Assembly: GCF_001442755.1 (NCBI RefSeq)
Contig: NZ_CP006367.1
Coordinates: 2,294,001 to 2,358,000 of the forward strand
From: Aureimonas sp. AU20
GTDB taxonomy: Bacteria > Pseudomonadota > Alphaproteobacteria > Rhizobiales > Rhizobiaceae
Direction of reading: 5' to 3'
Length of the DNA stretch: 64,000 nucleotides
Below are positions 1 through 10,597 of the stretch, one piece after another. A program made the translations under genes and the position numbers. Within the stretch, counting starts at the first letter, position 1; every line of letters starts with the position of its first letter. The notes under the pieces were generated by a model. The model was not told where the DNA came from. It was given only the letters and a program-made list of their open reading frames with translations, and did not search any database.

Positions 1-282
1 GGATTTGCGAAGGACGGATCTGAAAATCTGGAGCTGATGATGCGGTTGGAGCAGCTTCGCCGGCTTGGCCATCCGCTTATGGTCGGCACATCGCGCAAAC
101 GCTTCGTCAAGGGGACGCTCGTTCACGAGGCGGGCGATGCGGACGTTGCCACGGCGGCGACCAGCGTCCTGCTTCGCGAGCGCGGTGCGGCCATCTTCCG
201 GGTCCATAAAATCGGCCCGACGCGCGATGCCCTAGCGCTAACCGACGCCGCGCTGGCGACCGTTCTGGGAGCGCAATCGTGA
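1..282 (+). CDS. folP: Dihydropteroate synthase, C-terminal part (gene begins left of the window)
   Basis: The window opens inside this frame. The visible 93 residues start with GFAKDGSENLEL, the C-terminal Gly-Phe-x-Lys segment of dihydropteroate synthase, followed by the family motif GTSRKRF, whose Lys/Arg residues contact the pterin and sulfonamide/pABA. The enzyme condenses 6-hydroxymethyl-7,8-dihydropterin pyrophosphate with p-aminobenzoate in cytosolic folate synthesis. The tail ADVATAATSVLLRERGAAIFRVHKI matches the usual final helix and strand of the TIM barrel. The stop overlaps the GTG start of folK by 4 bp, so the two are probably translationally coupled. The N-terminal two thirds cannot be assessed. 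Confidence 0.93.
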   Translation, partial: GFAKDGSENLELMMRLEQLRRLGHPLMVGTSRKRFVKGTLVHEAGDADVATAATSVLLRERGAAIFRVHKIGPTRDALALTDAALATVLGAQS

Positions 283-812
283 GCCAGGCTTGGATCGGGC
301 TTGGTGGCAATCTCGGGGACCCGCTACGCCAAATGGCAGAGGCACTTCGGCGTTTGGATGCAGGCCCGGACGTGTCGGTGGAAATCGTCTCGCCGGTTTA
401 TCGAACCCCGCCTTGGGGCAAGACCGATCAGCCGGATTTCCTGAACTGCTGCGCCGGACTGATCACGTCCTTGGACGCGGACAGCTTGCTGACACTGTGC
501 CTTGCGACCGAGCGGGCGCTTCATCGCGAGCGGAACGAGCGCTGGGGGCCTCGAACGATCGACATCGATCTTCTCGATCACGATGGCTCCAGAATGCGCA
601 CGGACAGTCTGGAACTGCCGCATCCGCGTCTGACGCAGCGCGCCTTCGTTCTTGTGCCGCTGGCCGAGATCGCGCCCGATCTGCAAATCGCCGGAAGGCG
701 CGTGCAGCATTTGCGCGCCTTAGTGGAAACAGGCGGGATCGATCTGTTCCAGCCCGGCGGGGATTGGTGGCGGCAGGATGAGCCGAGCGTCAGTCGATCG
801 ACGCGCGCTTGA
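279..812 (+). CDS. folK: 2-amino-4-hydroxy-6-hydroxymethyldihydropteridine pyrophosphokinase (HPPK)
   Basis: Transfers pyrophosphate from ATP to 6-hydroxymethyl-7,8-dihydropterin, giving the substrate of FolP. The 177-aa protein opens with the family signature IGLGGNLGDP. It carries the pterin/ATP-binding block ER.ERWGPRTIDIDLL near residues 85-105, with the paired Asp residues that bind Mg2+, followed by the LPHPRLTQRAFVLVPL segment. GTG is chosen as start because it places the signature at residues 6-15 and gives the 4-bp overlap with folP. Neighbouring folP and folK commonly flank folB in rhizobia; folB is absent between them here. The 3' end overlaps the convergent gene at 790-1323 by 23 bp. 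Confidence 0.95.
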   Translation: MSQAWIGLGGNLGDPLRQMAEALRRLDAGPDVSVEIVSPVYRTPPWGKTDQPDFLNCCAGLITSLDADSLLTLCLATERALHRERNERWGPRTIDIDLLDHDGSRMRTDSLELPHPRLTQRAFVLVPLAEIAPDLQIAGRRVQHLRALVETGGIDLFQPGGDWWRQDEPSVSRSTRA

Positions 813-1323
813 CGCTTTCGTCGCGCTTCAACTGCATGCCGATCACCGGCACGAGTTCGTTGGCGACCTGCACCGAGATCGTCACCTGGAGCTTTTCCTT
901 ATCCTTGCCGTCGAGGCGGGCGACCATCGCGCCCTTGAGCTGCTTGCGGTCGAGCCCGACGACGATTTTGTCGCCCGAAACGTCACCCGACACGATGTCG
1001 AGGCCCTTGCCGGCGGAGCCGTCCAGGAACGAGCCCTTGTAGGATGAGCCGCCCTTGATGAAGGTCGCGGTCATCGGCTGCGAGAACATGCCGACCCGGC
1101 AGGTCCCGTCGAGCGACATGCCGACGTCTTTGGCGGTCTTGGCGCCGCTGAGGTCGCAGACGAACTTCGTGCCTTTGTACTTGCCGGCGACGATCTCGCC
1201 CGGACCGACCCAGCGCCCGAATACACTTTGGAAAAAGGCCTCGTCCTTATCGGCGGCGGATGCCGGGACGGCAACGCCGGACAGAACCAGAAGCGCGAGG
1301 CTGGCAGCGAAGGGGCGAACCAT
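790..1323 (-). CDS. Secreted protein of unknown function (two-cysteine, calycin-like pattern)
   Basis: I do not recognise a named family. The 177-aa product has a clear signal peptide (MVRPFAASLALLVLSGVAVPASA, cleavage near residue 24), so it should be periplasmic. The mature part begins with an aromatic/glycine block (FG-RW-G-G, residues 35-42), then C56-x-L-x-GA and L-DG-x-CR with C75, followed by alternating beta-like segments rich in G and K. The two cysteines could form a disulfide. The pattern and spacing recur in the protein at 19222-19737, so I infer the two are paralogues. It lies alone between folK (convergent) and ycjF (same strand, 111 bp upstream). A small beta-barrel fold is only a guess. 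Confidence 0.8.
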   Translation of the reverse strand: MVRPFAASLALLVLSGVAVPASAADKDEAFFQSVFGRWVGPGEIVAGKYKGTKFVCDLSGAKTAKDVGMSLDGTCRVGMFSQPMTATFIKGGSSYKGSFLDGSAGKGLDIVSGDVSGDKIVVGLDRKQLKGAMVARLDGKDKEKLQVTISVQVANELVPVIGMQLKRDESVKRASID

Positions 1324-1434
1324 GGTGGACCTTCCGGCACGTGCGGGATGCGGATCGATGGTCCTTTTATCACGCCGGAGGGTTAATCAAATCTTTCTCG
1401 TAACGGCTCCGCGACGGGATGTTGCGGGAAGGTC

Positions 1435-2493
1435 TCACCGCCCGCCGAGTCCAGCGGTCGGGGAAAGATCGCGGAGGAAATCGCCGATCTTCGGCCGCTG
1501 GACGGACAGGAACGGCAGAGGTCGGCACAAGTCCATGGCTGCAAGACCGACCCGCGCGGTCAGGAGGCCGTTGACGACGCCTTCGCCGAGTTTGGCCGAG
1601 AGGCGCGCGGCCAGACCGTGGCCCACCACCTGTTGCACGACGCTGTCGCCCACCGCGATCGAACCGGTCACAGCCAGATGCGCCAGAACGTCGCGCGTCA
1701 GGCGAATGAGCCCGATCGTGCCGGGACGCGCCCCGTAGAGTTCTGACACCATGCGGATCAGGCGCAGCGTTTCGAACAGGACGAAGGCGAGATCGACGAT
1801 GGCGCGCGGGCTCACCGCCGTCACCACGGAGACGCGCTTCGAGGACGCCAGCACCAGCGCCCGCGCCTTGGCGTCGAGAGGAAGCAGCAGCTCGCGTTCG
1901 GCAAGGCCGATCAAGTCCCGCCCGTCGATCACATCGTCGGCCGTGGCGCGCATCCGCTCGCGGCCGCTGGCTGTGTCCGGCCGCTCGGAGAGGATGGAGA
2001 CAAGGCGGGAGACGACGGCGCGCGCCTTACGCTCGTCGTCGGTTCGGAAGGCCTCCATGCCGTCCCGCCGCTCGCGCTCCACGACATTGAGGCGCAACAG
2101 CCCCCTGATCTCTCGGCCGACGACGCCGAACAGCCCGAGGAGCGCGGCCGCCGTGAGGCCGAGCGCAACCCAGCCCAGCCAATCCGCTCGCGTGAAGAGA
2201 TCGCGGATGAAGGCATCGAGCGCCAGACCGAAGGCCAGCGAGACGATGGCACCGAGCGCGCCGAGGAAGAGCTTGCCGAAGGAAAAGCCGGAGCGTCGGC
2301 GCGCCGTGGCGGCGGGTGCATCCAGCGCTTCCAGCGCCGCTTCTTCGAGCGCCTCGTCTGGCTCGATCTGGACGCGCGCAAGGTCCGGGATGGCGCGGGG
2401 CGCCCGCTCGGGGTCAGCCGGCTTCGTCGGGGCCTGCACCGGCGGCACGTCCAAGCGGAAGGCGGCCGGTCGACGCGGATTGTCCTCGCTCAT
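1435..2493 (-). CDS. YcjF-type inner-membrane protein (TIGR01620/DUF697 family)
   Basis: A 352-aa protein with a Pro-rich N-terminus, two hydrophobic membrane segments at about residues 73-93 and 103-127, then a long helical cytosolic part ending in the DUF697-like region (residues 220-330, GTIGLIRLTRDVLAHLAVTGSIAVGD). This matches the YcjF family, which pairs with the YcjX GTPase. Its ATG overlaps the stop of the YcjX gene by 4 bp, so both are read as one transcript. Function is unknown; YcjX/YcjF are known in enterobacteria as a stress- and phage-shock-associated pair. No pspF or other psp genes are visible here. Confidence 0.87.
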   Translation of the reverse strand: MSEDNPRRPAAFRLDVPPVQAPTKPADPERAPRAIPDLARVQIEPDEALEEAALEALDAPAATARRRSGFSFGKLFLGALGAIVSLAFGLALDAFIRDLFTRADWLGWVALGLTAAALLGLFGVVGREIRGLLRLNVVERERRDGMEAFRTDDERKARAVVSRLVSILSERPDTASGRERMRATADDVIDGRDLIGLAERELLLPLDAKARALVLASSKRVSVVTAVSPRAIVDLAFVLFETLRLIRMVSELYGARPGTIGLIRLTRDVLAHLAVTGSIAVGDSVVQQVVGHGLAARLSAKLGEGVVNGLLTARVGLAAMDLCRPLPFLSVQRPKIGDFLRDLSPTAGLGGR

Positions 2494-3947
2494 GCCAGAC
2501 GATCTCCCAGAAGAAACTGCATCGCCCGATCGAGGCGGATATGAGGCAGCGACAGGGTGAGCCCGTCGTCGGTGCGCTCCAGACGGGGCGGCCGAAACCG
2601 CACGAAGGTGACGGGCGGACGACGGGCGCCCTGGCCCTGTGGCTCACGCAGGAGCCGACCGGGATCGCTCGGCAGATCGCCGGGGAAAACGGCGGTTTCG
2701 GTCTCGCCATCGAAGCGCTCGTCGCCGATCCGTTCGCCGGCTAGCGGCGTGCCGACGATCACCGGCAGCGTGTCGCCGCGATCCGTCACGCTCGCTTCGC
2801 GGGTGGCGCGGATTGCGGCCATGGCGATCACGTCGGTCTCGGCGCCCGAAAAGTCCGCGCGGGCGACGGCATCCTGCACCAGCCGCCGAACGATATTCTC
2901 CAGCTTCTGATGATCGCCCCGATGCAGATGATCGGCCTTGGTGGCGGCCACCAGGATTCGGTCGATCCGCCGCGTCAGGAACGAGCCCAGCCAACTGGCG
3001 CGCCCGGGCCGAAAACAGGAGAGAATGTCGCTGAGCGCAATCTCCAGATCGCGAACCGCTTCTGGGCCGGCATTGATCGCCTGCAACGCGTCGATCAGAA
3101 GAATCTGGCGATCGAGCCTCGCGAAATGTTCGCGAAAAAAGGGCTTCACGACAACCGACTTGTAGGCCTCGTAGCGCCTTGCATGCAACGCGCCGAAGCT
3201 GCCCTTCTCGTAGACCGCGCCGGGCTCGACCGGCAGCGGCGCGAAGGTCAGGGCAGGCGAGCCTTCGAGGTCGCCAGGCATGAGGAAGCGCCCCGGCGGG
3301 AGGGTCGATAAGGCGGTGCGGTCGGCCCGGCAGGCTCGGAGATAATCCGCGAAACTCGCGGCGAGCCGCACGCTGGTCGGCTCGTCGGCCGCAGCGTTCA
3401 AATCGATGCTTTCGACGAGTTGCAGGAAGGGGCGGACCATCTCCGCGCGAGACGGCAGCTTGGCGCGTTCGAGAGACTCGCTGGAGAACTGCTCGAAGCT
3501 CTTGTCGATGAGGGGAAGGTCGAGCAGCCATTCGCCGGGATAGTCGACGATATCGAGCGACAGCTTGCCGGCGGAAAAGAAGCGTGACCAGCCGGAGGCC
3601 GATTCGTATTCGATGGTAAGCCGCAGTTCGGAGATCGCCCGCGTCGACTGCGGCCAAAGCCGATCTTCCAGAATGGCGCGCAGATGCTCCTCGTACTGGA
3701 AGCGGGGCACCGCGTCGTCCGGCTGTTCCTCCAGGTAGGCTCGGCTGATGCGCCCTCCCGCCCGCGCCTGAAACAGCGGGAGACGACCGCCATGCACCAG
3801 ATTATGGACGAGCGAGGTGATGAACACCGTCTTGCCCGCGCGCGACAAGCCGGCCACGCCCAGCCGCAATGTTGGGTGAAACAGCCCGGCACTCCGATCG
3901 GCCAAATTGTCGAGAACGATTCGTGCTTCGTCGGCGAAGGAACTCAT
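2490..3947 (-). CDS. YcjX-type nucleotide-binding protein (DUF463)
   Basis: A 485-aa protein of the DUF463/YcjX family. The P-loop is LSRAGKTVF (residues 34-42), preceded by LRLGVAG. Downstream are the conserved DIVDYPGEWLLDLPL block (G3-like, near residue 135) and the base-recognition-like VAATKADH (near residue 335), typical of this divergent GTPase family. No membrane segment is visible; it probably acts at the membrane with YcjF, encoded next with a 4-bp overlap. The ATG at 3947 gives the usual family N-terminus. The physiological role is not established. Confidence 0.9.
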   Translation of the reverse strand: MSSFADEARIVLDNLADRSAGLFHPTLRLGVAGLSRAGKTVFITSLVHNLVHGGRLPLFQARAGGRISRAYLEEQPDDAVPRFQYEEHLRAILEDRLWPQSTRAISELRLTIEYESASGWSRFFSAGKLSLDIVDYPGEWLLDLPLIDKSFEQFSSESLERAKLPSRAEMVRPFLQLVESIDLNAAADEPTSVRLAASFADYLRACRADRTALSTLPPGRFLMPGDLEGSPALTFAPLPVEPGAVYEKGSFGALHARRYEAYKSVVVKPFFREHFARLDRQILLIDALQAINAGPEAVRDLEIALSDILSCFRPGRASWLGSFLTRRIDRILVAATKADHLHRGDHQKLENIVRRLVQDAVARADFSGAETDVIAMAAIRATREASVTDRGDTLPVIVGTPLAGERIGDERFDGETETAVFPGDLPSDPGRLLREPQGQGARRPPVTFVRFRPPRLERTDDGLTLSLPHIRLDRAMQFLLGDRLA

Positions 3948-4298
3948 AGGCGGAGCAGCGGCCTCGGTGATGATCTGCCGCCTATATAAGAGGGGGATCG
4001 TCCCACAAAACCTCGCGAACGGGATGTTTATCGCTGAAACCGGTGATTCTCATGGCGTTGGCGGGAGGCAGGTTCGAAAAGGGCGAGGCGAGGACAACTA
4101 CAGCCTGTTTCGCGTCGATATCTGCTTTACTTATGATGTGCCTGAAAAAGCGGCGACCGTCTGCTCGATGATCGTTCAAAAGTCGTTGTCTGACGGAAGC
4201 TTAGGCGACGCTTGCGCGTTTTCTCGCAAAGGCGCGAAGCGCTTGTTCACAGCCCGAGGCATGGTTATAAGCGCCTCAACTCGGCTTGGAGGTGGCAG
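3948..4298. other. Divergent intergenic region between ycjX and dksA
   Basis: About 350 bp without a convincing gene. It must hold the promoters of ycjX (leftward) and dksA (rightward) and is more AT-rich than its flanks. On the minus strand a TATATA near 3983-3988 with a TTTTGT-like box 16 bp upstream is a weak ycjX promoter candidate. Short frames here lack ribosome-binding sites and family resemblance. Confidence 0.6.
4243..4270 (+). promoter_or_regulatory. Candidate sigma70-type promoter of dksA
   Basis: TTGTTC (4243-4248) and TTATAA (4265-4270) are separated by 16 bp and lie 28 bp before the dksA ATG. This is the best -35/-10 pair seen in the interval. The call comes from pattern alone. 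Confidence 0.4.
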
Positions 4299-4715
4299 AT
4301 GAGCGAAACCTTACCAATCGGAACCGGCGTTCCCGAGGATGGGCCGTTCATGAACGATCGGCAGAAGGAATATTTCCGTCGCAAGCTTCTGGCCTGGAAG
4401 ACCGAAATTCTTCGCGAAGCCAAGGAAACACTCGAAGCGCTCGCGACGGAGAACGCCAACCAAGCCGATGCGGCCGATCGGGCTTCGTCGGAAACGGATC
4501 GGTCGATCGAATTGCGGGCGCGCGATCGCCAACGCAAGCTGATCGCCAAGATCGACGCCGCGATCGAGCGGATCGACGACGGGACTTATGGATATTGCGA
4601 GGAAAGCGGTGAGCCGATCAGCCTGAAGCGGCTGGATGCGCGCCCAATCGCGACCATGACTCTCGAGGCGCAGGAACGGCACGAGCGCCGCGAGAAAGTG
4701 TATCGCGACGAGTAG
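4299..4715 (+). CDS. dksA: RNA polymerase-binding transcription factor DksA
   Basis: DksA binds the RNA polymerase secondary channel and, with ppGpp, redirects transcription during starvation. The 138-aa protein has the N-terminal coiled coil (residues ~25-95) and the C-terminal globular domain with YGYCEESGEPI and the highly conserved RLDARPIATM and EAQERHERREK segments. Only one cysteine of the classical four-Cys zinc finger remains, as is usual for alphaproteobacterial DksA. The start at 4299 is preferred over an upstream in-frame ATG because GGAGGTGG sits 4 bp upstream (4287-4294) and the protein then has normal family length. It is followed by a structured region and a strong terminator. 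Confidence 0.93.
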   Translation: MSETLPIGTGVPEDGPFMNDRQKEYFRRKLLAWKTEILREAKETLEALATENANQADAADRASSETDRSIELRARDRQRKLIAKIDAAIERIDDGTYGYCEESGEPISLKRLDARPIATMTLEAQERHERREKVYRDE

Positions 4716-4857
4716 GGAGCCGCTTGTTCTGCGGGCCTTCGAATGGGTGCCGGTTTCATACCGCATCCTCATCGACGGCCGTATGGAAACCTGATGGTAG
4801 CGTGAGGGACAGGAAGGGCATCGAGCCCTTATTCCTTGCAGTAAGAGCGCTGGACAC

Positions 4858-4895
4858 AAAACAAAGCGGGCCGCGAAAGCGGCCCGTTTTGTTTT
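4858..4895. terminator. Strong bidirectional rho-independent terminator
   Basis: A 17-bp stem (one G-T pair) around a GAAA loop: GCGGGCCGC / GCGGCCCG core flanked by A-rich and T-rich arms (AAAACAAA ... TTTTGTTTT). It lies between convergent dksA and the FliO-like gene and can end transcription from both sides. Confidence 0.92.
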
Positions 4896-4948
4896 ATCAA
4901 TTTCAGACCATTCGCTGAAGTTTGGGCTCACGCCCTATTGTCAAAACC

Positions 4949-6724
4949 TCAACGGCGATCCGACACGTCGAGCGTGAAGTCATGGAGCAGGCGTTCCATT
5001 TCCTCTTCGAGCGTCATCGGGCGCTCGGACTGATCTGCCTTCGCCTCTTTCTCCACGCTCGGCGCGGCTGCGACCGCAGCGGGCTCCGGCGGCCGCGGAG
5101 CCGGTGCGACCGAAATCGCCGGCTCGATCGGCCGAGGCGTCTCCGCCTGCGGTGCCACGGATGCTTCGACTTGCGGAGCGGGAGGAGTCGGTGCGGCCAC
5201 CGGCGGCACTGGCAGCGGCGTGGTGCGACGAGACTGGATCGCAGAGGCGAAGCTGCGAACCTGCAGAGGCGAGCGGGCATCGCCGTCGCTCTCGGGTGCC
5301 GAACGTTCCGATGTGGGAACGGGCGGTTCGTCCGCTTCGGGCTCCATCTCTTGCGTAACTCGAGTGTCGTCAACCTTCGAGGGCGTGGGGACAGTCGGGG
5401 CGACGGGTGCAGCTGCCGGTTCCATACGTGGCGGCGAAACGGGCGCGCTCCCGGCGGCGAACGGGGCGGGCGACCAAAGCGCGCGAGCGCTAGTCGGCAG
5501 GGCCGGCTCGGGCGGGCGCGGCTGAGGCGCGGCGACAGGCGCGGTGGGAGCCTGAACCGGCGGCGCGATGGGCGGAGCGGGGCGTGCCGGCGAGGGCAGT
5601 GTCGGCGTGGCCATGGAGCGCGGCGCGACGACGGCACCAGTCGGCAATCCCATCGGAGCGGCGACGGGAGGCGCTGGCTGCGGTGCAGAGCGAGCAGGAT
5701 CGCGGGACTCCGCTGCGTCGTCCGTCAGAGCGAAACCAACGATCGGCTCCGGCTGCTGCGGGGGGGCGGATACCGGTATTGCAACGCGCGGCTCGGGCGT
5801 GTGGGAAACAGCCGGCGTCTCAGCGACGGCAGGTTCGGGGGTGGGAGCAACCCGAGAAACCGGTGTTGGGATCGGTGCGGGCAAAGGCGCAGCGACAGGA
5901 GCGCGCGCCGGCTCGGCTCGGCTCGGCTCGGCTTTTGGAGGCGTAGGCTGACGCTGAGGCGGAATGACCGGTGCGGGTGAGAGGGGCGGCTCAATCGCGC
6001 GTTGCGGTTCGACCGGCCGGGGCGGCTCCACGGCTGCACGCGGCGGCTCGACCGCAGCACGCGCGGACTCGGTCGGGCGAGTCACCGGCGGCGCTTGGCG
6101 CGGCGGTTCGGAGGTGACGGCCGCACGGCGCGGCGGCTCCACCTGAGCGGACAGTTGCGGCTCAAGGAACGGCTCGGCGCGCGGGGCGGGCGCCGCACGC
6201 GGCGCCTCGACCACGGGATCGGCCGCGCGCGCATTCTGAATGGCCGGCGGAACTTCGGGAACGAACGGCTCGTCCAAGTCCGCGCGAACCGGTTCCGGGG
6301 CTGGTCGTACGGGAGCCTGCGGGGGTACGCGGCGATGCGGGAGTGGGCCGGTGGAGGAGGGGCGATCGGCGCCGCCGAGTTCCGGCTCCTGACGAACGGC
6401 GCCAGGCGGGCCGCGACGCGCGCCCGGGCCGCGATAGATGCCCTGTTCCACCACGAGGTCGTTCGAACCGCCGATCAGGATCAGATGCTCCGCCTCGTCG
6501 CGGCGCACGAGCACCAGCTTGCGGCGTTGGTCCACCGGCACGACGTCCAGAACTGCGAGACGTGGCGCCCGGCCTCGGCTTCCGAGGCCTCCGGTTCCGG
6601 CGAACACCCGCTTGGCCAAGCCGACAAGCAGCAGGACCAGGAGAATGACCACCGCGGCGGCCAAAACCACCGAAACGATCGGCGCCAGACTCTCTCCAAC
6701 CACGCCGGTCAACCAATCACGCAT
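4949..6724 (-). CDS. FliO-domain protein with long Pro/Ala-rich C-terminal extension
   Basis: Residues 1-100 resemble the FliO family of flagellar export proteins: a short periplasmic start, one membrane helix (about residues 12-38, very Val/Leu rich), then LAVLDVVPVDQRRKLVLVRRDEAEHLILIGG, the small cytoplasmic beta domain of FliO. The remaining ~490 residues are low-complexity Pro/Ala/Glu/Arg with repeated EPPRA and PVAP units and look disordered; the last 30 residues (SERPMTLEEEMERLLHDF) are helical and acidic. No other flagellar gene is in the window. FliO-like proteins at this place beside dksA and cckA recur in rhizobia, so a flagellar role is not assured. A pentanucleotide tandem repeat lies in the coding region. 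Confidence 0.8.
   Translation of the reverse strand: MRDWLTGVVGESLAPIVSVVLAAAVVILLVLLLVGLAKRVFAGTGGLGSRGRAPRLAVLDVVPVDQRRKLVLVRRDEAEHLILIGGSNDLVVEQGIYRGPGARRGPPGAVRQEPELGGADRPSSTGPLPHRRVPPQAPVRPAPEPVRADLDEPFVPEVPPAIQNARAADPVVEAPRAAPAPRAEPFLEPQLSAQVEPPRRAAVTSEPPRQAPPVTRPTESARAAVEPPRAAVEPPRPVEPQRAIEPPLSPAPVIPPQRQPTPPKAEPSRAEPARAPVAAPLPAPIPTPVSRVAPTPEPAVAETPAVSHTPEPRVAIPVSAPPQQPEPIVGFALTDDAAESRDPARSAPQPAPPVAAPMGLPTGAVVAPRSMATPTLPSPARPAPPIAPPVQAPTAPVAAPQPRPPEPALPTSARALWSPAPFAAGSAPVSPPRMEPAAAPVAPTVPTPSKVDDTRVTQEMEPEADEPPVPTSERSAPESDGDARSPLQVRSFASAIQSRRTTPLPVPPVAAPTPPAPQVEASVAPQAETPRPIEPAISVAPAPRPPEPAAVAAAPSVEKEAKADQSERPMTLEEEMERLLHDFTLDVSDRR
5911..5930. repeat. (GCTCG)x4 tandem pentanucleotide repeat inside the FliO-like gene
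   Basis: Four exact GCTCG units run from 5911 to 5930, followed by GCTTT. They encode part of the EPSRAEPAR segment on the minus strand. A unit length not divisible by three means that gain or loss of one copy would shift the frame. Confidence 0.9.
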
Positions 6725-6953
6725 TTACCATACCTCCGCGATGACGACGGTCCCGATCGTCGTTGACGTTTCGAGACCGCTATCGGTATTCGGTTCTTAT
6801 GTCGCCACTCGCCCCGATCCAGTGTCAGGTCAGCTACGACCCATACTGCCGTGCCATCATGACGAACGGCAATGACGGGCGCAAATTCGACAGAATCTCG
6901 TGCGCTTCGCGCCAAACGGTCGTAACCTTTCCAGCCCGTTATCGGAAGGGCCG

Positions 6954-9527
<2,574 letters not shown>

Positions 9528-9585
9528 GACCAAGCGCCGGAACGTTGACTGACAGCTTGTCCGGACCGGCGCCCTCAACCTTATC

Positions 9586-9626
9586 GCGGAGCGCCTCACG
9601 ATCGATGGCGCTCCGCTTAGATTTTT
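9586..9626 (+). terminator. Rho-independent terminator after cckA
   Basis: Perfect 10-bp stem GCGGAGCGCC / GGCGCTCCGC with an 11-nt loop (9586-9616), followed by TTAGATTTTT. Confidence 0.85.
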
Positions 9627-9665
9627 GTCGAACAGTCTTCGATCAAAATTCGAGTCTATGTGCAG

Positions 9666-10586
9666 TCAGGACTTCGGGCGCTTGGCCAGCGCGACACCGA
9701 TGTGAGCTGCAAGACGCGCGTTGGACTGCACGAGATCGATATTGGTCGCGAGCGAGCGGCCGTCACTGAGCTCGAAAATCCGCTGCAGCAGGAAGGGCGT
9801 CGTCGCCTTGCCCTGGATGCCCTGTGCCTCGGCGTCGCTTAGCGCAGCGTCGATCCATGTGCCGATCGTGGCGCCGTCGATCTCCAACTCTTCCGAAAGC
9901 GGATTGGCGATCAGCATGCCGCCGGCGATCTCCAGCTTCTCGCGAACCCGCTGGAAGTCGGCGATGGCGTCGGCGCTGTCCATGCGGATGGGTGCGGCGA
10001 TGCCGGAGCGGCGCGACCAGAAGGCCGGCAGCTCATCGACGCCATAGCCGATCACCGGAACCCCCTTGGTTTCCAACACTTCGAAGGTCTTCTTCAGGTC
10101 GAGGATCGCCTTGGCGCCAGCCGACACGACGATCACCGACGTCTGCGCGAGTTCATCAAGGTCGGCCGAGATGTCGAAGCTCGTTTCCGCGCCCTTGTGG
10201 ACGCCGCCGATCCCACCCGTCGCGAAGACCTCGATCCCGGCGAGTTTGGCGGCGATCATCGTCGCGGCGACGGTGGTCGATCCGGTTCGCCCGGCGGCGA
10301 CGGCATATGCGAGGTCGGCGCGAGACAGCTTCAGCGCGCCTTGCGTCTGTGCCAGGGCTTCGAGCTGGGCGTCGGTGAGGCCGACATGCAGCTTGCCGTC
10401 GATCACGGCGATCGTCGCCGGCTCGGCGCCCTCCTCGCGAATGAGCGCTTCCACCTGACGCGCCATCTCAAGATTCCGCGGCCAGGGCATGCCATGGGTG
10501 ATGATGGTGGATTCGAGTGCCACGACGGCGCGGCCGAAGCGCAAGGCTTCGGACACGGCGGGCGAAAGCTGGATCAAGTCGTTCAT
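9666..10586 (-). CDS. psuG: Pseudouridine-5'-phosphate glycosidase
   Basis: Reversibly cleaves pseudouridine 5'-phosphate to uracil and ribose 5-phosphate, the second step of pseudouridine catabolism. The 306-aa product shows the family blocks VVALESTIITHGMPWPRN (residues ~21-38), the Mn-binding/active-site region GRTGSTTVAATM and FATGGIGGVHKGAETSFDISADL, VVSAGAKAILDL, and the C-terminal GKATTPFLLQRI. The ATG at 10586 (MNDLIQLSP) begins 11 bp after the stop of psuK; the frame stays open far upstream but that extension has no family resemblance. It forms an operon with psuK. Confidence 0.95.
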   Translation of the reverse strand: MNDLIQLSPAVSEALRFGRAVVALESTIITHGMPWPRNLEMARQVEALIREEGAEPATIAVIDGKLHVGLTDAQLEALAQTQGALKLSRADLAYAVAAGRTGSTTVAATMIAAKLAGIEVFATGGIGGVHKGAETSFDISADLDELAQTSVIVVSAGAKAILDLKKTFEVLETKGVPVIGYGVDELPAFWSRRSGIAAPIRMDSADAIADFQRVREKLEIAGGMLIANPLSEELEIDGATIGTWIDAALSDAEAQGIQGKATTPFLLQRIFELSDGRSLATNIDLVQSNARLAAHIGVALAKRPKS

Positions 10587-10597
10587 GAGGTCATGCC

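Noticed and set aside
3982..4179. 65-codon minus-strand frame upstream of ycjX.
   Set aside because: No start signal and no conserved pattern; lies in the divergent promoter region.
5911..5930. Reading the GCTCG repeat as evidence of a frameshifted FliO-like gene.
   Set aside because: The frame is continuous from 6724 to 4949 and both ends look coding, so the gene is currently in frame.
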